Source: Melitaea cinxia (taxonomy: Eukaryota; Arthropoda; Insecta; Lepidoptera; Nymphalidae). Taken from it: 64,000 bases of DNA. The stretch covers positions 8,266,272 to 8,330,271 of the forward strand of contig NC_059422.1 of NCBI RefSeq assembly GCF_905220565.1, written 5' to 3'. The notes under the pieces are model-generated. The model saw nothing but the letters and a program-made list of their open reading frames with translations, was not told where the DNA came from and searched no databases. Shown here piece after piece: positions 13,096-25,000 of this stretch (position 1 is its first letter; each line of letters opens with the position of its first letter). A program made the position numbers and the translations under genes.

Positions 13096-16000
13096 CACAC
13101 ACGCACACTTTTTTTAAATTCTTTTATTAAATTTAGGGACTTTTTCCTATACAGGCACGCCAGTCCCATTGTGACTGGAACTTTAGTTTAAAGGATATGA
13201 TTTAATTGTGGAGACGAAATTGTCTATGATTTTGTTTGGTTCTTCTTTTAATGATGTTAGAAAAGGTTTTACTGGTTAACAGTATATATTGTTATATTTA
13301 TGTTAGATCAGAAAAAGTACTGTTACATCTCTGTATCTACATATATTCTTATATATTATATATTAAATAACATTTCCCGCATCACAGTAGCAATGTTTTG
13401 ACTTTTTCTAAACAAGTAAGGTTCTCTGGAAGAGATACTGAAAAACACTAGCTATTTTGTTTTATACAACTAGGGCGGCAAACAAGCGTACGACCCAAAA
13501 AGTAATTATCGTAGCTTATAGACGCCTGCAACACCGGGAGCATCGCAAGTGCGTTGCCGACCCTACCCCCCCCCCCCACGAGGCTCTGGTCACCTTACTC
13601 ACCACAGGAACACAACACTGCTTGAAAGCAGAATTATTTAGCTGTACCACAAGCTTCTATAGCATCGAAATACTTCCCCAATCGGGCTGCTCCAGAATTT
13701 GAGCCAGCTGTTTCCTGTTGTACCCTTAATTGAAATGAAAATGAAAAAAAAATATTTATTTCATTACCATCGAGTTATTTGTCACATTGTGATTGACTCC
13801 ATTTTATTCGCGTAATTGAACGTATGCGTGTGATTTTCTATCTGGTCGTAACTAAGGTCTGATCTTAATTAGCGAAAATACAGATAATGTGCATCTCATA
13901 TTGATTACTAATCAATAAGTCATCTGCATTGTTCATTTTTACTACAACTAAAACTATAAACTTATTCGTCAAGGAAAAAAATCATGCATTTTTTATGTAA
14001 CCAAGGACATTGTGAGAAATATATATTCATCGCACCGTCTGTTTCTGTTAGTACCTATGTTCAAGCGACATCTAGTGGGTAGTGGCGCTTTTAATGATAT
14101 GAAGTTGCCGCTTATCAGCCAATGAGAGGGCGACGGGCGGGGGGACCTCGCCTAACTTCATACGTTTTTTTTTGTTCAAAAATTTAAAATTGTAACGTTC
14201 ATCATTTTTTCGTTGTTATTTGGTCAGACAATACACGAAATTCTTATCATAATAGTCGTCTTTTATTTAAAGCAAAAGTAAACGTTAATAGTTTTAATAC
14301 AGATTGATCTTGAAATCGCATATAATAAAAGCAATCTGAATTACGAACAACCTAATTACTAAAACTAATGGCACAACATTACTTTTACAAACAAACTTTT
14401 ACTATTAATTATTATTATACATATCATACAAGGAGACTTACCTCTTCCGCCTGTACGACGAGATTGTCCAACTTTTCGAGATTTGGAAGATTCCTCAATA
14501 CCGTCATACGATATCTGAAATGTGAAAAAAAAACCTAATTTAACTTCAAATAGCCCTGTTCCTAAAACCAGAAGATACCACTGGGGGAAAATGGAAATTA
14601 CTCTTAAATATATACAATATATCAATTAGAAAACTAATAAAAAATTATGTGGTGTCATGGGACACCAGGTAGAAACGAAGTTTCTTCGGATAGTATAGAA
14701 GCAACACAATTTGAAAAAAAAAATGTTGAATTTTATATATATTTTCTAGTTCTTGTTTTTTTTTTAATTTTGTTGATTGGTACATAAAATTTGGTACATA
14801 AAAGTATTTAGGAAATTTAGTATTTTAGAAAATAACAAAAATACCGTAAAATAAAATAAATCAAAATAATAATAATAATAATTCAAACTGAAGCCGCGTT
14901 GGCGCAACGGTCATAGCACTGGTTTGTGGCTGTTGCGCTGACGGTTGCGGGTTCGATCCCCGCACATGAAAAACATTTGTTTTGGCCATACAGGTGTTTG
15001 CCGTGGTCTGGGTGTTTGTGCAGTCCTTGTGGGTATCCCCACCGTGCCTCGGAGAGCACGTTAAGCCGTCGTTACTCATCGTTACTCATAGTAGGGAATA
15101 CAAGTATATCCGCCAACCCGCATTGGAGCAGCGTGGTGTATTAAGCTCTGATCCTTCTCCTACATGGCGAAAGAGGTCTATGCCCAGTAGTGGGATATTA
15201 CATACAGGCTGAAGCGTAATTCAAACTATTAAGTAAAATAAATAAACATGTCTTTATTTATTTTTGTCGACAGTATAAAATTACATAAATAATTTAAAAA
15301 AAAATACTAGTAATATTTTAGTTTTACAAACGTCATATTATACAGTCGTGTGACTGATATTACGTCACTTCCGTTATATATATTTTTTACGGTTTTAGTA
15401 TCACATTTTTTTCAGTTCGGTCGCCCAGCCAAATGTCAAGCTTGCCGTAAGGAACTTCGTTCCAATTATTAAAGTTTCATCATCATCGTCATCATCTTTT
15501 CAGCCAATAACAGTCCACTGCTGGACATAGGCCTCCACAAGTTCACGCCAAAGATGACGTGAACTCTTGTGTGTTGCCCATAGTCACCACGCTGGGCAGC
15601 CGGGTTGGTGACCGCAGGGCTGGATTTGTCACACCGAAGACGCTGCTGCCCGTCTTCGGCCTGTGTATTTCAAAGCCAGCAGTTGGATGGTTATCCCGCC
15701 ATCGGTCGGCTTTTTAAGTTCCAAGGTGGTAGTGGAACTGTATTATCTCTTAGTAGCCTCTTACGACACCCACAGGAAGAGAAGGGGTGGCTATATTCTT
15801 TACTACCATAGCCACATAGCGTTTACTAAAGTTTGATTGGTCGGTAATTGGGCATTGGGCAATATATCAATATTTTTTTGGATATGAGCTAGAAAGATGA
15901 CACGAATAGGAATTTATAATTCTTATTTTACTCGACGTTAAACGTCGACAAGACAAAAAAAGATTGGACTGGTTTTGTTTCTAAATCAAAATCAAAATCA

Positions 16001-16913
16001 AAAATAGCTTTATTCAAATAGGCTCCAAGAGCACTTTCGAATCGTCATTTTACAAATCAAAACTTTAAAAATAAATTATTATTTTTGTAAAAGTGAAGCT
16101 ACCACCGATTCGGAATGTAGATTCTGCAGAGAAGAATCGGCAAGAAACTCCGCAGTTACTCTTTTGAAAATAAATATAAACTGTGTTTTAGTACAAAATC
16201 AGAAACATGTTGCATGAAATACAGCGTCACTAAGTCCACACATCTTTATCAACTATGTAATCCTGTACCGAGTAATAAGCTTTATCTATTATTATTTTTT
16301 TAATTCTCCACCACTCCTCGCCTTACTTTCTTTTCATTTCCTACAAAATAAATCGTATTCCGTTTTACTAATTTCTATCCTCTTAAAGTACCTATCTATA
16401 ACAAATGATTGTCTTAATAGGCAATATTTCTGCTTGAATCCAATTAAGCCCAGTCATGTTGTGTTAGGTTGTACGTACAATTCCAAACACAAAGCTGTCA
16501 CTATCACTAGCTTTTTCGGTTAGAACTAAAATCATACATTGCATTACCAAAAGTTAAAACTTCTAGAATTTTAAACTAGAAGAGGACTCTAACATTTGAC
16601 GGACCACAACTTTGTAACAATGTTATTAAATTTATTAAGAATAAAAATAAATATATAAAAACACTCATTAAAAATATTTAAAATACAATTATCAGAATAC
16701 ATTATCATAAATTAATACAATTAAATGAAAATAATGTGCTTTTTAGCACATTAAAAGCGCACTTGTTTACTAAATGACGGATAATATTATTATCACTTTC
16801 TCTCAACTTCTTACTGTCACTGCTTTTTGATAATAAACACCTATAAATATAGTATTAATGAGAACCCAACCTCATGTAAAACTTACGTCAATGTTGAAAG
16901 TTATTTGACTAAC

Positions 16914-16984
<71 letters not shown>

Positions 16985-19900
16985 TCACTTGCTGTTCGTT
17001 TGTCTCGCTAAAACTCGAGAATGGCTGGACCGGTTTGGCTAATTTTGATCTTGAAATATTTGCGGAAGTTCAGGAAAGGTTAAACGGTGATAAACTAATA
17101 ATAAATGAGGAAAGTACTAAAAACGACAATTTAATTTTCCAATACAAAATGTGCCTAGTTGTGATCCACTTCCACTCGGTTGTCAAATATTTATAGAAAG
17201 TACTAGCTGACCCCGCAAACGTTGTTTTGCCATATATGTTATTAACCCCCTTATTCCCCCCCTTATAACTCAGAGGTATGAAAAATAGATGTTGTTCGAT
17301 TCTCAGACCTACCCAATATGCACACAAAATTTCAAGAGAATCGGTCAAGACGTTTCGGATGAGTTTAACTACAAACACCGCGACACGAGAATTTTATATA
17401 TTAGATTGTGTCCATATTTTTCAGAAATATATGTAGATGATACAAAGCTTACCGAGTCATCACTAGATGGTAACTATACGAAATACTGCTACAATTTACT
17501 TTTACTAGTAAATAATAATAAAGCCATAATAAAAGAATACTTTATCGTTTCTGGGCTCTTTTAAAACAGTAATCTTAGGTGACGACAAAAGTTGGCATCA
17601 TTATTATTACAACAATGACTACAAAACTGACAGAAGAGTCCCAATAGCCGCTAGACTAGCCCGATTTCTTCTCCGGGAGCTGCGGGTCTGCGGGTCATTC
17701 CTGCCCCGAGTCTGGGTGTAATATCTATATTTATTTGTGTAAGAACTATTCATAATTATGTTAATGAATCGAAAAAAAAATTGAAATCGAAAAAACGAGT
17801 GTGCTTTAGACAACACGACTAAAGTAAAGCTTCTTCAGCTCCTACAGTAATATACGAAACGTAACTCTCTCTCTTTCTATCTCCACTAACTTATATCTCC
17901 CTCTCAACTTGCGATTGCCTCGCCCGATCACACTTATCGTAAAGCCCTCGTCATGCATTCATCACCTTACTCCCCAAGTCAAGCGTGCGCTAAGAAGTTT
18001 AACTTCAAAAATAATTGAAAATTGTAGCTATATCAGTCAGTTGTTACCTACAATACAAGCATTAGTTTGCGTACAGACGACTGTGTGTGTGTGTGTGTGT
18101 GTATGTGTGTGTGTGCGCGCGTGCGCGCGTGTGTGCGTGTGTTAAAGATATTTAATAATAGCTATTAGACTAGGAACACTTACTCTGGATGTAAGGTGCA
18201 TGGGTTCTCGTCTAGCCAGAGGCTGGTCAGGTCGGGCAGGTGTCGGAGATGCCTGATCTCAGCCAGGTCCCTGATCTCGTTCTTACGCACGTACAGCTCC
18301 CGGAGACGACGGCAGCCCGCGAAGTCGACCAGCGACCGTATTTTGTTGATGCTGTAAAAGAGATGTTTGGTTAGACTATTAGATTTAAGTATGCGAGCCT
18401 CCTTGGCTGGATAGGGATTGCGGACATAGAGGATATTTGGCATAAAAATGGATAGGTCTGAGATTTTCTCTGAGGGCTATAAATTAGAAAAACACGTCAA
18501 ATGTGCCGACATATTGTCTCTAGAAGCTAGCAACGTACAATGGGCGACTATTATAAGATGATACATTTATTACGGGCCATTTATTATAATATGGTACTAT
18601 CTGCTATATCATCAAAGGCCGACAGTGAAGAGGTTGAATCAAAAGGGAAGCGAAAGGTCTTTAAAGCTTTGAAATACTTAAAGATAAATGCCAGTTATGA
18701 CGATTTGTTTGCGCAGTGATCAAAGCTACTGGCTGTTAGGTCAGAGCTCGTAGGACCACGCTCACGACCAATGTTTTTATAGGCCGTCAGTGTCTGTCAC
18801 GGTGAGGGCGTTGTTTTTCCCTTGTCTGCGCTTTTGATGTGTGTGTATCCAGACTTCCTACACAATATTTCATTCTAATTTAGGCCGTTGAATGGTAGGT
18901 GCAAAATTTTTGGGCGGCCATTTTTTGTGGGAACCTAAAAATTTAATTTTACTACAGAGCGATGTTTTATTTTCTGTTCTGATGTGCCAAATAAGTGATT
19001 TATAAAATTTTAAAAGTGTAAATTGATCTTAATAAAAGGCCAACTTCGATTACATCGACAAGTTATACAACATAAGTTATACAGACAATTATACAGACGA
19101 AAAAATTGTCAAGTAAATGCGCGTTATCAAAGATCACTCATAAAGTAGCAATCAGATTTAAATCCAATGTAAATAGGACTACAAGACAAGCATCAGCTTT
19201 CAATCAAAACAAGAATCATCAAAATCGGAATATCCAGTGACAAGTTATGCCTTATAACACATCGTTATCGATGAAAAAATACTCAAGTAAATACGCACAA
19301 TTTTATTAGCGGTAACTTAAAAAGTACATGTCAGATCTCAATTAAATTTAAATGGGACCAAAAGACCCACAGCATCTTTCAATTAAAAAATAATCATCGA
19401 GATCAATTCATCCTGTAAAAATACACTAAAAAAATACAGTCAAACATCCTCCTTTTTGGAAGTAGGTTAAAAATATCCAAATGTTTTTACCAAAAAACAC
19501 AATTATATTCATATAGATACAACGAATCATCTGCGGTCAGCTGTACTAACATTACTAGCGCTTTCATCTCGAGAGCAGTGAAAGGCGAGCCGAGTTAACC
19601 TTCTAATTCACTTACAAACAACACTAATTAAAACAGACAAGATCGTTACCGATTACGATTCGAATAATCATAGTGATGTGTTTGTTTCGTGTGTGATGAT
19701 GATGTACCTAGCTACTCGAAGTTTTTGATTAGTACGGTAAATCTATCTAATCTTATATTATATAAAACTCTCGTGTCACAATGTTAGTTATCATATTCAT
19801 CCGAAACGGCTGGACCGATTTTTATGAAATTTTGTGCGCATATCGGGTGACCTACGCTGTGTGGCTACGGCAGTAAGAATATAGCCACCCCTCTCTTCCT

Positions 19901-21815
19901 GTGGGTGTCATAAGAAGCGACTAAGGGATAACACAGTTAGACTACCACCTTGGAACTTAAAAAGCCGACCGATGACGGGATAACTATCCAACTGCTGGCT
20001 TTGAAATACACAGGCCGAAGTCGGGCGTCTGCAGAGCGACAAAGCCAGTCCTACGGTCACCAACCCGCCTGCCCAGCGTGGTGAGTATGGGCAAAACACA
20101 TGAGTTCATGCCATTTTTGGCACGAAATTATGGAGGCCTATGTCCAGCAATGGACTGCGATAGGCTGATGTGATGATGATGATGATCGGGTGACCTACCC
20201 GAGAATCGGCCAACATCTATATTTCATAACCCTAAGTTATAAGGGAGGGGGGAGGGGGAGTAAGAAGTTTAATATAAATATGGCAAAACAACGTTTGCGG
20301 GGTCAGCTAGTACGTATACACTTATAAGTATTTATGCTTTCACGCCATCAACAATTACTTATGTGTATGGGACTTATAGATATTGTCATTTTAAAATGAG
20401 TCTCTTGAGCATGGTGTCGGCGACGTGGCCAAAATATCGGGAGTTTTTAAATTACAATAAGTTAAAAAATTATATTATTTAAAAATTTCTTTTATAGAAC
20501 AAATCCAACACATAACGACACAGAATGATTCTTGCGGCTATCCTAAAAAAGCTATGTTCTGAAATTTAATTATATTAATAAATATAAATAATAACACATG
20601 CCCACTAAAAAAAAGAGCACTGTAACTTTGACAAGACTCATTATGTACTTTGATGCGCTGAATCCGAATTTTGGGTCGGTTTGGTCCCTACACCGCTTAT
20701 TTAAAGTAAATTCCTAAAAACTGCTAAAATAGTTAAAAATTGCACAAAAAATGCAGATGAAATTTTTTTAACTAGAACAAGTATGTTTATTATGTATTTG
20801 AATGCGCTGAACTCAAATCCAAAGTTAGTTCCAAAAAATATAGGGGTTGTGAATTGGGGGGTTTGGGGAAATGACACCAAATTCAGATTCAGGGCATTGA
20901 AATACATAACCCTAGATGGGTCTGGTCAAAGGTACAAAGTACTTTTCTTTTCCTTGGCCTGTATTAATGACTGGTATGTATGTACGCGTATAACAAGTTG
21001 TTCGGAAAAAAATCTGCATAAAGTTAGCTAATTCTTTTTGTTGTGTTCGTTATTATCAGGATTAAAATTAAAAAAAAAAAAAAACAAACAAAAAGGATAT
21101 ATTGGCAAAAAATAAAATAAAAATGCGATACAACGTACGAAGTTTGCCTTAATAGCTTGTTTTTAATAATTTAAAACCTTTATATATTATGTAGAAAATA
21201 CACATGTATACGATTTAAAAAAAACGTGTTCAACACAAGGCCGTAGCCAATCAGAGCGTTGCACTACATTCTTACCCAATCGACGTTGCCCAATCAAACG
21301 CGGTTGACCGTTAAAAAAATTTTAATTGAAAAAAAATATCATCGACTTTCAATCGATAATAATCTTTAACTTTTATAACGTAACGTTCAAATTTCCCTAG
21401 CTATGATTTTATAACTGTTCGACAAATAGGCTTTATATGCAGTCTTTATTGTTAACATCATTGAGGGTATTTCGATATTTATTTTACAGCTAATAAGGTG
21501 TTCTTTCGTTTGTATTATTTTGTTAATTTACGTTCTTTGGTGTATGCCTACAATTCACCGGATTAAGGGATTATTTTCACGTCCGGTGGAAGTCGATTTT
21601 CTTCGCTATTGTTGCGTATTCGCCGGTTTTTACTTTTTTGTGTAATCGCGAGGTCAACAATAAACAATTTGAATATCTCATTGAGGCGCTCGGCGAAAGT
21701 GTTTCTAACCACAAATTTTTTAGATTTAACTTCATTTACAACATTTGCTGCTAACAAGAACAACCAACGGCACCGGAAATCAAAATATTTTAAATTACTA
21801 TAGACGACTAAAATT

Positions 21816-21869
<54 letters not shown>

Positions 21870-22010
21870 TAATATATATAAATCTCGTGTCACAATGTTT
21901 GTCCTCAATGGACTCCTAAACTACTTAACCGATTTTAGTCAAATTTGCACACCGTGTGCAGTTTGATGCAACTTAAAAGATAGGCTATTTAGGCTTCGCC
22001 AGGTCAGCTA

Positions 22011-22071
<61 letters not shown>

Positions 22072-25000
22072 TAAAATACTAAATTTCCTAAATATTAATA
22101 TTACTATATGTATATTATTAATAATTTCCTATATAAAATTCAACATTTTTTTTTTCAAATTGTGTTGCTTTTATACTATCCGAAGGAACTTCGTTCCTAC
22201 CTGGTGTCCTATGAAACCACATATTTTTTTTTTATATATGTCACCTGAGAAGTTTTGACTGGGTGGACCGATTTCAATGATGTTTTCTTTTAAATCAAAA
22301 GATGTTGCTTGTCACGTGGTCCCATTTCAATTTAATTGAGATCTATCAAGTAATTTTCAAGTTCTAAAATGCGTTTTTCGTCGATCTACGGTTTTCAATG
22401 ACCTATCGTTATTAACGTGTGTTACCTCTTAACTTGTTACTGGGTATAAGGGTTCTCACTATCCTGTTTGTATTCGAAACCTGGTGTTCGTCGTGTAATC
22501 CTATTGAAAATGAGTGAGATCTGACGAGTATCTACTTTGAGTACTTGAGTTATTCCTAATAATGCGTATTTAATTAATTATTATTTAACCTATTGCTATA
22601 TGCAAGTAAAAACGGGGGAGAGACGTAGTGCAGACACATTGATGCTACGATAATTTCCCCGTCTAGCCAGGTCGTGAACTGTCTGTTGTGTATTAAAGGT
22701 ACAGTCAAAGTTTAGGCACTTTTTGTGCAGACGAATTTGAATTTTTAAAGATTTATTATTAAACTAGCGACCCGCCCCGGCTTCGCTCAGTTGCAAAAAC
22801 TATCAGTGTTCCTCTACTATATTATTCATGTATTATACATATAAACCTGACTCTGGAATCGTTCTATTTACTAAAGAAAACCCCATAAAAATCCGTTGCG
22901 TACTTTTAAAGATCTAAGCATACAGACAGCGGGAAGCATCTTTGTTTTATACTATGTAATGATTAACTGGCACAGCAAACTTCATACCGCCGTATTTCTT
23001 TTTCATTGATATATAATTATTTTCATTCAAACCTCATACATTTTGACGATTAAATTTTAGTTGGCCGTTGGTATATCAATGTTAAAGACATTTTAACATA
23101 TAAAAAAAATCAGGAATAACTAATCAAGTAGGCTTCAAAAGCGCCTTCGAATTGTCATTTTATAAATTAAAAGTGAAGCTATCACCGGTTTGGTGTTACA
23201 GATTTTGCAAAGAAGAACGAGCCAGAAACTCCGTAGATACTTATTTTTTAAAAATATATAAATTTATTCGCAGACAATTTCAAAAGGGTTTGCTGAATTT
23301 TATTATACATGCGAATACCATAACAAAAAAAGTAGCGATTATTTTGCGCAATCGGAAAGTTTTGAATGACCTATACAAATCGATTGAGAAGACAAAACCA
23401 TAGATTGTTCTGTTCGTCAGAACTATAATGAAACCTAAAAAAGAAATTACGAAACGAGTCAAATGTCCTACATGAAAGCCTGCTGTTCTAAGCCCGCACA
23501 TTTCAGAAGTGATACAGCTACGCTATAAAACATCGCGTCGTGACTCAAAGTAGCAGAACTTATTATATTAAGCATAAAATGCCAAAGTAACAGTAAATCA
23601 AATAAATTATAGAACAAATAAATATCTTGTTACCCAATACCGTTGGGTCTAGATTTAATGGTGGTTAGGAATGGGGACACAATTATCAAGAGCATCAGTC
23701 ATATGGTGGTATATGCGGTCACTAGAGAAAACAAGTAGAAACTAATCAAGAACTTTGCCCTTCGGATAAATAATCGTTAGATATAATTACAGAGAAAAGA
23801 ATTTCACTTATCATCTTAGCGTCATCAGGCAGAGTACATAATAATAACAAAAAATTATCAGAACGTAACTGAGGATCACAGCTAAATAACACAGTGGTGA
23901 GTAAGGTAAGAGGCGTGTTGCGCTGGCGATAGTTCTGGTATTACGGCTATTGTCTACAGTAGTAGCTTATCAACAGAAATAACCTACGCCTCTTTACCAA
24001 TTTTCTTGTACAATAAAATACACTCTGGACTAGCAGAAAAAACTAAAACGATACGCAGACCATAATCTGAGGGTCCAATAAAACAGGTCAAATTCTAGAT
24101 CTGGACTGACTTAATAAAAACGCCTATCAACTTTATCTCCAGTAAATTCTGTTAGATTTGCCAGAATATGGCAAAAAGGACTTATCTTTACTGGTTTGAC
24201 CCTGATCATCTTTTAGGTAAATGGCATTACTTTAATTACCTTTAACTGACATAGAAGGGCTATTGTCAGTCGTTATTAACTGACTTCAAAAAAGGAGGGA
24301 GTTCTTGAACAGACTGTACTTCTTTCATTAGATACACACGTAACTAACCTTTAAATCATTTTACTGTTTTTTTTTTATTTGCAACCTGGTGCTTGTGATG
24401 TGGTCTCTTTTAAATTTGAGCGATATCTGACGTCGATCCAGCGGTATATATATATGATATATCCTACATAAGATTGCCCGTGCAGGCTGGATGAGGATGG
24501 CGAAAAACCGGGATATCTGGCGCGAACTTGGGAAAGCCTATGTCCAGCAGTGGACTGCAATAGGGTGAACTGACTGACTGATATCTGACGAGTAGTGTTT
24601 GAGTTACCTAACATTTTGCATTGTACTATAATTTTCCATGTAAATTGAAGTCGTTTTTTTTTTTTTTTGTTTCAGACTAAACATTTATCTGACACCCATT
24701 TTACAATGAAAGCCTATTAATGTCAACATCTGACCTAGAGGTCAATGAACACCGACACAGCCAGCGCACGCGCAAGCAATTACACCTCGAAACAGAACGA
24801 ATTAAATGTTCGTTTGATAACTATTATTATTTACTTTGTAATTATTTTCGCCATATTTACAAACTATTTTCTACTTTGTACATTTTGGGAATTTTTGTCT
24901 GAAGTTTGTATAATTTAAGATTTGAAAATCAATCAGGGCTAGAGTTGGTAACGCGCTTGCCACGCTCCCGGTATTGCAAGCGTCCGGATCTTTAATTTTG

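Noticed and set aside
12906..13191. Open frames rich in Cys-Val or Thr-His on both strands
   Set aside because: They are translations of the (CA)n microsatellite.
14926..15212. Open frames over 14861-15212
   Set aside because: Inside a tRNA-derived SINE.
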